Shown here piece after piece: positions 1-5,468 of a DNA stretch of 11,505 nucleotides. The notes beneath the pieces are model-generated. The model had not been told where the DNA came from and did not search any database. It saw only the letters and a list, made by a program, of their open reading frames with translations. Position numbers and translations under genes: made by a program. Numbering within the stretch: the stretch's first letter is position 1; each line of letters opens with the position of its first letter. Location: assembly GCA_003560455.1 (NCBI GenBank), contig PWIL01000161.1:1-11505 (forward strand). Direction: 5' to 3'. This DNA is from Mollicutes bacterium (GTDB taxonomy: Bacteria; Bacillota_I; Bacilli_A; RF39; UBA660).

Positions 1-193
1 ATTTTTTTAAATAATCCGGATGAATAACTTCGCGAACATTCATTTTTTTTATTTCGGGCAGTTGATAACCCATTTTTTTTCGCCATTTTTCATTCGCCCA
101 CAAAAAATTACCATTAGCATCAATAATTTGAACTAAATCTTGACTCTTTTTTAATAAATGTTTTTCAGCAATTTCAGCTAATTCTTTTTGCAT
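1..193 (-). CDS. PAS-domain protein, N-terminal part (runs off left edge)
   Basis: Only the first 64 codons are in the window. The ATG at 191-193 is preceded by AGGTGA (201-206) with a 7-nt spacer. A short helical lead (MQKELAEIAEKHLLKK) is followed by sequence typical of a PAS fold: LVQIIDANGNFLWANEKW, then MGYQLPEI and a VREVIHPDY segment, matching the 'D..G....N....GY...E..G....+.+HPDD' pattern of sensory PAS domains. There is no signal peptide or membrane segment in the visible part, so the sensor looks cytoplasmic. The output domain lies outside the window and could be GGDEF, HD-GYP, kinase or other. The HD-GYP gene just upstream on the same strand makes a cyclic-di-GMP link attractive, but a terminator and a likely promoter separate the two. 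The PAS call is good; the whole-protein function is unknown. Confidence 0.75.
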   Translation of the reverse strand, partial: MQKELAEIAEKHLLKKSQDLVQIIDANGNFLWANEKWRKKMGYQLPEIKKMNVREVIHPDYLKK

Positions 194-226
194 ATACTAA
201 TCACCTGTTTAAAATAAATCTTTTAT

Positions 227-232
227 ATTATA
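227..232 (-). promoter_or_regulatory. Probable -10 box for the PAS-domain gene
   Basis: TATAAT on the minus strand, 20 nt upstream of the Shine-Dalgarno site of the PAS gene. It gives an expected leader of about 25 nt. No convincing -35 hexamer sits at the usual distance, as the sequence there is T-rich. It lies just after the terminator of the upstream HD-GYP gene, which supports separate transcription. Confidence 0.5.
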
Positions 233-245
233 CTAAAAATTTATC

Positions 246-277
246 AAAAAAAAGCAATCTTTTACATTGCCTTTTTT
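246..277 (-). terminator. Weak rho-independent terminator after the HD-GYP gene
   Basis: On the minus strand the arms GCAAT (266-270) and ATTGC (254-258) flank a 7-nt loop. An A run precedes the hairpin and eight T residues follow it. The stop codon (262-264) lies in the loop, so the hairpin overlaps the gene end. The stem is only 5 bp plus possible A-T extension around a bulge, so strength is uncertain. Confidence 0.6.
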
Positions 278-1242
278 ATACTTTCTGTTTCTTTTTCGCA
301 ATCTAAATTTAAATGTTTTATACTTTCAATAAACTTTGTTGTTAAATCAGGGTCAAATTGCTTACCACTATGTTTTTCTAATTCTACAATCGCCTCTTCT
401 AAACTTTTCGGATCGTTATAGCCCCGTTTTGTTGTCATTGCATCAAATGAATCAGCAATTGCCAAAATTCTCGCTTCTAATGGAATTTCATTTCCCTTTA
501 AATTATCAGGATATCCTCTTCCATCATACCTTTCATGATGCCCGCGAATAATTGGCTTTATTTTTGAAAAAAAACGACTTGGCAACATGCTATCGCCAAC
601 TTCTGCATGTTTCTGCAATAACCCATATTCTTTTTCAGTTAAATAATTCTTTTTTTGCAAAACATCATCAACAATACCTGCTTTTCCAATATCATGAATT
701 AATCCCGCTAAATAAACTTTATTTTTTTCAATACTAGTCATTCCTATTTCTTTAGCTAATAAATATGCATAACGAGCAACGCGTTCACAATGATTTTTGG
801 TATAACCATCTTTAGTATCTATAAATTCAACCAACGAATTAATAATATCATAAACTTCTGCCTCCATCAATTGTTCGGTTTCATTCTCCGGTTGATGTAT
901 TTTTTCTTTATATTGACTCAATGTTTTAATTAAGTTAGTTATTATTTCATTAGAAATTTCTTTTTTTTCATCATCATATGTTAACACATATGAAGCATTT
1001 GAAAAATCCTTACACGGACCTAAGGTGACCGCGCAAATATCAATTTTATCTAATGCTTGATCTAAAATAATTGTTAACTCACTATTCATTTGCTCACTAT
1101 TAACAATTAAAACATCTAAATTATTTAACCATCCCGCTTTAACAAATTGCTTTAAATGTTCAATTTTTACAACATTTGTTTCCGTATCAACAAAAGATAT
1201 ATCACAATTCCCATAAATTCCAACCACTATCGCATTATTCAT
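262..1242 (-). CDS. HD-GYP domain protein, probable cyclic-di-GMP phosphodiesterase
   Basis: 326 residues from the ATG at 1240-1242, chosen because AGGTGG (1247-1252) lies 4 nt upstream; a TTG at 1258-1260 is in frame but would place the Shine-Dalgarno site inside the gene. The C-terminal half (about 130-315) is a complete HD-GYP domain: His151 in the 'YTKNH' segment, His183-Asp184 in HDIGK with Lys187, His212, HHE at 235-237, GRGYP at 241-245, Asp264 in 'AIADSFDAMT', and GKQFDP near 293-298. These are the metal-binding and signature residues of active HD-GYP enzymes, which hydrolyse cyclic di-GMP and occasionally other cyclic dinucleotides. Residues 1-105 alternate short hydrophobic strands (AIVVGIYG, VLIVNSE, ICAVTLG, YVLTY) like a receiver domain, but no phospho-acceptor Asp is evident. 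It is soluble and has no signal peptide. A terminator overlaps its 3' end. Confidence 0.9.
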   Translation of the reverse strand: MNNAIVVGIYGNCDISFVDTETNVVKIEHLKQFVKAGWLNNLDVLIVNSEQMNSELTIILDQALDKIDICAVTLGPCKDFSNASYVLTYDDEKKEISNEIITNLIKTLSQYKEKIHQPENETEQLMEAEVYDIINSLVEFIDTKDGYTKNHCERVARYAYLLAKEIGMTSIEKNKVYLAGLIHDIGKAGIVDDVLQKKNYLTEKEYGLLQKHAEVGDSMLPSRFFSKIKPIIRGHHERYDGRGYPDNLKGNEIPLEARILAIADSFDAMTTKRGYNDPKSLEEAIVELEKHSGKQFDPDLTTKFIESIKHLNLDCEKETESIKKAM

Positions 1243-1314
1243 TTTACCACCTATTATCAAAATAGCATATTTAACACAAATAAACTAATATTTTTTCTTT
1301 TTACTTAACACTTA

Positions 1315-1725
1315 CTAGTCCTTTTTCACATCAAGTTTTTTTATTAACATCTTGGCTTCTTCCAAAATTTGATCATCCTCAACTCGCAACTGCTCATCAT
1401 CTTTTTTTATAATCGGGGTCAATTCATTAATATATTCAGCATATTTCATAAGTTCAATTATTTTCTCAACTATATCACTCGTTGCTAAATTAAACGCCTC
1501 AGCCGTCCGATGAACATCTTTTCCATTATCATTAAAAACTTTTAAAAAGGTTTGATGGTCTCCCATTAAATAATTATTACTATATATTTGCTTTTCAAGA
1601 GGTTTTTCATAATTTTCCAACCCTTTTTGCATTAGTTCTTTTTTTTCATCATCACTCTTAAACTCCGCATCTTTATGATCTTTAATCGCATGATGATATA
1701 TCTTAAAATATCGCTTTTTATCCAT
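1315..1725 (-). CDS. Hypothetical protein, helical and highly charged, possible helix-turn-helix
   Basis: 136 residues from the ATG at 1723-1725, chosen because GAGGTGA (1731-1737) lies 5 nt upstream; upstream in-frame codons run through the hsp20 terminator and are unlikely to be translated. I do not recognise the family. The sequence is rich in Lys, Glu and Asp with no membrane segment or signal peptide, so it should be cytoplasmic and mainly alpha-helical. Around residues 70-98 the stretch VHRTAEAFNLATSDIVEKII resembles a helix-turn-helix (AEAF-x-L-x(2)-SDIV), so a DNA-binding role is possible but not shown. The C-terminal 40 residues look like one or two amphipathic helices and could be a coiled coil. 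It sits between hsp20 and the HD-GYP gene on the same strand, with a strong terminator before it and its own extended -10 promoter, so it is probably transcribed separately from hsp20. Confidence 0.75.
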   Translation of the reverse strand: MDKKRYFKIYHHAIKDHKDAEFKSDDEKKELMQKGLENYEKPLEKQIYSNNYLMGDHQTFLKVFNDNGKDVHRTAEAFNLATSDIVEKIIELMKYAEYINELTPIIKKDDEQLRVEDDQILEEAKMLIKKLDVKKD

Positions 1726-1743
1726 TACTATCACCTCACTTAT

Positions 1744-1752
1744 ATTATACCA
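1744..1752 (-). promoter_or_regulatory. Extended -10 promoter for the 136-residue hypothetical gene
   Basis: TGGTATAAT on the minus strand fits the extended -10 form TGnTATAAT exactly. No good -35 is needed or seen; at 17 bp the sequence is TAGAGT, inside the hsp20 terminator loop. Expected initiation is around 1737, which would give a very short leader starting about at the Shine-Dalgarno site. It begins within the T tract of the hsp20 terminator. Confidence 0.5.
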
Positions 1753-1782
1753 AAAAAAAATAAGCAACTCTAGTTGCTTATT
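1751..1782 (-). terminator. Rho-independent terminator of hsp20
   Basis: On the minus strand a perfect 10-bp stem AATAAGCAAC/GTTGCTTATT (1773-1782 and 1759-1768) with a 4-nt loop is followed directly by a T-rich tract (1752-1758). The hsp20 stop codon (1778-1780) is inside the upstream arm. This is the most convincing terminator in the window. Confidence 0.85.
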
Positions 1783-2167
1783 CAATTGGAATCAATTTTG
1801 TAGTTTGTTTTGGTTCTTCTTTTGGAAATGATAACTGTAAAGTACCATCTGAAAACTTTGCTTTAATCTTTTTTTCATCTACTTCGCCAATATAAAAACT
1901 TCTTGTTAGTTCACCATAATAACGTTCTCGTCGAATATAATCTTGTTCTTCTTCTTTTTTTTCATCATCTTGATAAGCAGTAATCGTCAAATGACCTTTA
2001 TCATAATCAATTTTGACATTTTCTTTTTTGAAGCCTGGAATATCTGCTTCAATAACATACTTTCCATCTTTTTCATAAATATCAGTCCGCATTGGTGAAC
2101 TTTGGCGATTTTCAAATATTTCATCAAGCAAATTTCCAAAAAAAGGATCTCTTGTCATTAAATTCAT
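1778..2167 (-). CDS. Small heat shock protein, Hsp20/alpha-crystallin family
   Basis: 129 residues; the ATG at 2165-2167 follows GGAGGTGG (2173-2180) with a 5-nt spacer. A second ATG three codons in (MTRDPFF) is possible but less well spaced. The protein is an ATP-independent cytoplasmic holdase that binds unfolding proteins. A short N-terminal arm (DPFFGNLLDEIF, about 7-18) precedes an alpha-crystallin domain at about 26-118, with the family pattern 'DIYEKDGKYVIEADIPGF', 'RRERYYGELTRSFYI' and 'KAKFSDGTLQLSFPK' (the usual A-x-x-x-n-G-v-L). The C-terminal IPI (about 126-128) is the I-x-I motif used in oligomer assembly. Length is at the short end for bacterial members. It is transcribed from its own promoter, overlapped by a CIRCE operator, and closed by a strong terminator, so it is a single-gene heat-shock unit. 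Confidence 0.95.
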   Translation of the reverse strand: MNLMTRDPFFGNLLDEIFENRQSSPMRTDIYEKDGKYVIEADIPGFKKENVKIDYDKGHLTITAYQDDEKKEEEQDYIRRERYYGELTRSFYIGEVDEKKIKAKFSDGTLQLSFPKEEPKQTTKLIPIE

Positions 2168-2192
2168 TTATTCCACCTCCCTTAACAATTTA

Positions 2193-2221
2193 ATCTTAAC
2201 AAAACTTTTAGCACTTGTCAA
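2193..2221 (-). promoter_or_regulatory. SigA-type promoter of hsp20
   Basis: TTGACA (2216-2221, perfect -35) and TAAGAT (2193-2198) are separated by exactly 17 bp on the minus strand. The predicted start near 2186 leaves a leader of about 18 nt that carries the Shine-Dalgarno site GGAGGTGG. The -35 box lies inside the last codons of lipM and within the CIRCE element. Confidence 0.75.
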
Positions 2222-2234
2222 CCCCGAGTGCCAT
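2208..2234 (-). promoter_or_regulatory. CIRCE operator (probable HrcA site) controlling hsp20
   Basis: On the minus strand, arm ATGGCACTC (2226-2234), a 9-nt spacer, then arm AAGTGCTAA (2208-2216). The classical CIRCE is TTAGCACTC-N9-GAGTGCTAA, so 15 of 18 arm positions match and the spacer length is exact. The element covers the hsp20 -35 box, the expected position for HrcA repression released on heat shock. It also coincides exactly with the last eight sense codons plus the stop codon of lipM. hrcA itself is not in the window. Confidence 0.8.
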
Positions 2235-2954
2235 TTTAACTAATTTTTTTTCATAATCTGTTAAACTTCCTTTAATTAAATTTATATTTTTTTCAGATAA
2301 AATATTAGAAAATGATTTTATTAAATTTTCACAAACTTCATCTTGCCTTATTTGCAAATTGAACTTTTGTAAATAAGTAGTTTTACTTTGATACTCACTT
2401 ACCATCTCTGGTAAAAATAAATCTTTCAAATCCTCATAATTATTTTCAAAAATAATTGTCCCATGTTGTAAGATCACACCTTTTTTTCTAGCTTGGGCGT
2501 TCCCCGATATTTTTTTCCCAAAAACAACTATATCATATGGATTATCATTTAAATAACAAATCTCTTGACCTTTTGATTTTTTATTACAACGAAATGTTGC
2601 CGGAATACCGCTATAGTTTAAACCTTTAACTAAAGCATCGCCCAAATAACGATATATTTCTTCTATATCACCGGGTAGATCATTTTCCCCAGCAATAACC
2701 GCATATAATAAATCATTTTTATGAAAAACTGCTGTACCACCAGTTAATCTTTTAGCGACTTCATATTTCTGATTATCAAACAAATCTTTGTCTTGATTAC
2801 AACCAATAGTAATAGCCGGTTTTTCCATCATATAAAAGCGAATTGTATTCGGCGCTTTATTTTCGATACAAGCTTGCATAATGGCTTCATCAATCGCCAT
2901 TTGTGTATAAACATCACCAACTTCTAATTTTAACAAACGCCATTTACAATTCAT
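2208..2954 (-). CDS. lipM: Octanoyltransferase LipM (lipoate-protein ligase A family)
   Basis: 248 residues from the ATG at 2952-2954, preceded by GGAGG (2961-2965) at 6 nt; two in-frame TTG codons lie between and were not chosen. LipM moves octanoate from acyl carrier protein to the lipoyl lysine of GcvH-type proteins. The family pattern is clear: WRLL near the start, 'MAIDEAI' (about 19-25), 'RLTGGTAVFH' (about 69-78), then Cys133 in 'EICYLNDNPYDIVV', Lys148 in 'GKKISGNAQARKKG', and LQHGTI. A cysteine followed by (S/P)-x-Y-(D/E)-(L/I) is what distinguishes LipM from ATP-using lipoate ligases such as LplA, which lack it. The start overlaps the end of lipA by 11 nt, and both act on the same substrate, presumably the GcvH-like protein encoded upstream. 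The last nine codons double as the hsp20 CIRCE operator. Confidence 0.85.
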   Translation of the reverse strand: MNCKWRLLKLEVGDVYTQMAIDEAIMQACIENKAPNTIRFYMMEKPAITIGCNQDKDLFDNQKYEVAKRLTGGTAVFHKNDLLYAVIAGENDLPGDIEEIYRYLGDALVKGLNYSGIPATFRCNKKSKGQEICYLNDNPYDIVVFGKKISGNAQARKKGVILQHGTIIFENNYEDLKDLFLPEMVSEYQSKTTYLQKFNLQIRQDEVCENLIKSFSNILSEKNINLIKGSLTDYEKKLVKMALGVDKC

Positions 2955-3762
2955 CAACAACCTCCCTAGCCAAATAAGAACTTCGCACTAACGATCCAGC
3001 AACAACTTTACGAAAACCTAGTCTTAAACCTAATTTTTCTAATTTCTCAAATTCTTCTACTGAATACTTCTTTTCTAATCTTGCACTATTAGAATTAGGC
3101 GAAAGATACTGCCCAATTGTTAATATTTGAACACCCACCCCCAATAAATCTTGCATTGTCTTTTTAATTTCTTTTTCACTTTCACCAAAACCAACCATCA
3201 ATCCTGATTTAGTTATAATTTTAGCATCATTTGCTTTTTGCAATAAAGTTAAAGAGCGTTCATAGTTTCCTTCTGGTCTTAGTTTTTTAAAATAAGCTGA
3301 GACAACTTCAATGTTATGATTTAAAACATCAGGTCGGGCATTAATGATTTTTTCTAATGCCGACCAATCACCTCCAAGATCAGAAATTAAGACCTCAATT
3401 TTTATCTTAGGAAATCGCTCTCGGATTTGATTAATTACCGCAACAAAAAAACTAGCACCACCATCTTCTAAATCATCCCTAGTAACTTGCGTAATGACAA
3501 CATACTGCAAATTAAATGTCGAAATCACGGTAATTATTTCATCGATTTCATTGTTATTGGGCGCACTGGGAATTCCAGTTTTTACATTACAATATTTACA
3601 ACTTCTAGTACAAACATCACCTAATATTAAAAAAGTTGCCGTTTTATTGGCAAAACATTCATAACGATTTGGACAGTTGGCGGCAATACAAATTGTATTT
3701 AATCTTTCTAATTTTTTAAAATTAGTAACATACTGTTGCCGATCAAATTTTTTTATTGTCAA
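2944..3762 (-). CDS. lipA: Lipoyl synthase (radical SAM)
   Basis: 272 residues starting at TTG (3760-3762); AAGGAG at 3772-3777 sits 9 nt upstream and no ATG is available before the first conserved cysteine. The enzyme inserts two sulfurs into octanoyl groups already attached to a carrier protein. Both iron-sulfur clusters are recognisable: the auxiliary motif C-x4-C-x5-C (Cys25, 30, 36, in CIAANCPNRYEC) and the radical SAM motif C-x3-C-x2-C (Cys51, 55, 58, in CTRSCKYC). The family's TRDDLEDGGA and HNIEVV segments are present, and the C-terminal RSSY (260-263) supplies the serine ligand of the auxiliary cluster. It is somewhat shorter than usual, with only 24 residues before the first cysteine, but lacks no key residue. 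It is 6 nt downstream of the flavoprotein gene and overlaps lipM by 11 nt. Confidence 0.95.
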   Translation of the reverse strand: MTIKKFDRQQYVTNFKKLERLNTICIAANCPNRYECFANKTATFLILGDVCTRSCKYCNVKTGIPSAPNNNEIDEIITVISTFNLQYVVITQVTRDDLEDGGASFFVAVINQIRERFPKIKIEVLISDLGGDWSALEKIINARPDVLNHNIEVVSAYFKKLRPEGNYERSLTLLQKANDAKIITKSGLMVGFGESEKEIKKTMQDLLGVGVQILTIGQYLSPNSNSARLEKKYSVEEFEKLEKLGLRLGFRKVVAGSLVRSSYLAREVVDEL

Positions 3763-3768
3763 GGGCTT

Positions 3769-5070
3769 TCACTCCTTATCTTTTAAAAAAGTTACCTTTT
3801 TATCCAATATTTCAGCCGCTTTAACCACCGGATTATGAATGCTAATAATTGCCGGATTATAACTTGTTTCTAATTTTGCCAAATCCTTGACACTCATTTT
3901 TTGCAAAATTGCTAGTGAAATCACATGCAAATGACCAGCCACTTCCCCGTGCCCAATTATTTGACCACCAACTAATAAACCATCTTTTTGACAAATTAAT
4001 TTAACGATCATTTTTAAATCATCATTATAATATCCCGATTTAACCAAGCCCTTATAAGTTGCTGTTAAAAATTCTTCTTTATGTCCCAAACCAACACTAC
4101 CAATATCCCAATTATTAAATTTTGTTATTTGTGTATTAAGCGCTGGCAAATAACTTTCTCCAGACCCTAAAATATTTTGAGCAACCAACCTTGCTTGTGA
4201 AACAGCTAAAGTCCCTAATTGACTTAAAACTTTTTCATCACTATTACTTATATTAATTTCAATACAATCACCAATCGCATAAATGTTTTTTTGCGAAGTT
4301 TGTAAATATTGATCAACAACAATTCCTTTATCTATTTTTAAGTTTAATTTCTTTGCTAAAGCAAGTTTTGGTTGAAAACCAGTACAAACATATAATTTGT
4401 CATAAGCAATTTTTCTTTCTTTCAAAACAACCCATTGATCAGTTATTTCAGTAATTTCAGCATTAGTTATCACATTAATATTATTTAATTCTTTTTCTAA
4501 ATGCTCGCCGATGTCTTGATCAATAATTTTGGGCAGGAGAGATGGTTGTTTTTCGATTAAAAAAACATCTTCACCTTTATCTGCTAAAGCTGTTGCTAAC
4601 TCAACACCAATCATTCCGCCACCAATTATTACTGATTTACTGTCACCTTTATTCTGATCGCAAATCTTTTCAGCATCAGTTATTGTTTTCAAACTATGAT
4701 AATCTACTTTTTCTAATCCTTTAATTTTGGGCGTTATTAGTTTAGAACCAGGAGCAAAAACTAAAAAATCATAAGTAATTTCTTTTTTTTCTTGATTTTC
4801 TAAAAATATTACCTTATTACCAACAAAATCAATTGCTTCACTATTTAATAATAAATCAATTTGATTTTTTTGATAATCACTTTTTTGATATAAAAACACT
4901 TGTGAAAAATCAGCAATTTCACCACTAATTAAATATGGTAACGAGCATGGCGAATAAGCCGTCTGATTGGTTTTTTCAATAACAGTTATTTTTATTTCTT
5001 TATTTAACTTTCGCAATTCAAAAGCACAAGTTGTTCCGGCCGTTCCGCCGCCAATTATTACTACTTGCAT
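3769..5070 (-). CDS. FAD/NAD(P)-dependent disulfide oxidoreductase, single-cysteine (CoA-disulfide reductase/NADH oxidase-like)
   Basis: 433 residues from the ATG at 5068-5070, chosen because GGAGGA (5074-5079) is close upstream and the Rossmann strand MQVVIIGGGTAG starts at once; an ATG at 5083-5085 overlaps the gcvH-like stop as ATGA but has no Shine-Dalgarno site. The FAD site is GGGTAG (7-12). Redox Cys42 lies in YSPCSLPY, the single-cysteine motif of CoA-disulfide reductases, NADH oxidases and NADH-dependent persulfide/polysulfide reductases. The NAD site is GGGMIG (150-155), with Glu at the end of the second strand (LIEK), favouring NADH. YAIGDC (264-269) is the second FAD motif, followed by a C-terminal dimerisation domain ending in SYNPAIISIHNP. 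It is not a classical dihydrolipoamide dehydrogenase, which has a CxxxxC pair. Placed between the lipoyl carrier gene and lipA, it may reduce the lipoyl disulfide; that role is inferred. Confidence 0.85.
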   Translation of the reverse strand: MQVVIIGGGTAGTTCAFELRKLNKEIKITVIEKTNQTAYSPCSLPYLISGEIADFSQVFLYQKSDYQKNQIDLLLNSEAIDFVGNKVIFLENQEKKEITYDFLVFAPGSKLITPKIKGLEKVDYHSLKTITDAEKICDQNKGDSKSVIIGGGMIGVELATALADKGEDVFLIEKQPSLLPKIIDQDIGEHLEKELNNINVITNAEITEITDQWVVLKERKIAYDKLYVCTGFQPKLALAKKLNLKIDKGIVVDQYLQTSQKNIYAIGDCIEINISNSDEKVLSQLGTLAVSQARLVAQNILGSGESYLPALNTQITKFNNWDIGSVGLGHKEEFLTATYKGLVKSGYYNDDLKMIVKLICQKDGLLVGGQIIGHGEVAGHLHVISLAILQKMSVKDLAKLETSYNPAIISIHNPVVKAAEILDKKVTFLKDKE

Positions 5071-5081
5071 ACTTCCTCCGA

Positions 5082-5468
5082 TCATTTTTTTTGATAAAAT
5101 TCTTTAGCTTGATCAGCATCAATTAATTGCTCTAATTCGCTTTTATCGGTTATTTTTACTTTCACTAACCAATTTTGATAACTATTTTCATTAATTTTAC
5201 TTGGCTCATTAAAAACATCCATATTAACTTCAATTACTTCACCGCTAATTGGGCTTGTTAAATGACCTGACCATTTTATTGCTTCTAAATTAAGGTAAAC
5301 TTCATCTTTTATAATTCTTTTTCCTACTTCTGGTAACATTACAAAAACAAATTCTTCAACTTGTTTTGCAGCTTTATCAATCACTCCTAAAACAGCCACA
5401 TCATCTTCAATCTTTACCCAAGAATAGTCCTGGTTATATTTTAAATCTGTTGGAAAACTATTTTCCAT
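5082..5468 (-). CDS. GcvH-like lipoyl carrier protein
   Basis: 128 residues from the ATG at 5466-5468, preceded by AAGGAG (5478-5483) at 9 nt; an ATG at 5502-5504 would put this site inside the gene and precede the normal GcvH start. The fold pattern follows glycine cleavage H protein: LKYNQDYSWV at the start, 'VIDKAAKQVEEFVFVMLPEVG', then Lys65 in LEAIKWSGHLTSPISGEV, aligning without gaps to the usual ES-V-K-A-A-S-D-I-Y-A-P-V-S-G-E lipoylation site. The lysine is kept, but the flanks differ: Trp follows it and Ile precedes it. The end, 'NWLVKVKITDKSELEQLID', is also typical. No gcvP, gcvT or other 2-oxoacid dehydrogenase gene is in the window. Its neighbours are lipoylation genes, a disulfide reductase and membrane thiol-redox proteins, so a redox carrier role is more likely than glycine cleavage. 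It overlaps the upstream ccdA-like gene by 11 nt. Confidence 0.88.
   Translation of the reverse strand: MENSFPTDLKYNQDYSWVKIEDDVAVLGVIDKAAKQVEEFVFVMLPEVGKRIIKDEVYLNLEAIKWSGHLTSPISGEVIEVNMDVFNEPSKINENSYQNWLVKVKITDKSELEQLIDADQAKEFYQKK

Noticed and set aside
1253..1258. GATAAT as the -10 box of the HD-GYP gene
   Set aside because: Initiation would fall inside the Shine-Dalgarno site. No better promoter is evident in 1243-1314, so the start of this transcript is left open.
1726..1785. A 156-residue form of the hypothetical protein starting upstream at 1785
   Set aside because: The extra codons read through the hsp20 terminator hairpin and T tract; a good Shine-Dalgarno site precedes the ATG at 1723-1725.
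2208..2954. ATP-dependent lipoate-protein ligase LplA
   Set aside because: Cys133 in the C-x(6)-Y-(D/E) context and the pairing with lipA favour the octanoyltransferase LipM. The families are close, so a ligase cannot be fully excluded.
3769..5070. Dihydrolipoamide dehydrogenase (lpdA)
   Set aside because: It lacks the CxxxxC redox pair and the Lpd-type C-terminal His-Glu motif; the active-site motif is the single-cysteine YSPC type.
5070..5085. ATG at 5083-5085 overlapping the gcvH-like stop as ATGA as the flavoprotein start
   Set aside because: It has no Shine-Dalgarno site, while GGAGGA just before the ATG at 5068-5070 places the start exactly at the Rossmann strand.
5082..5468. Canonical glycine cleavage H protein (gcvH)
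   Set aside because: The fold and lipoyl lysine fit, but there is no gcvP or gcvT in the window, the site flanks differ, and the neighbours point to thiol redox. Called GcvH-like without a symbol.
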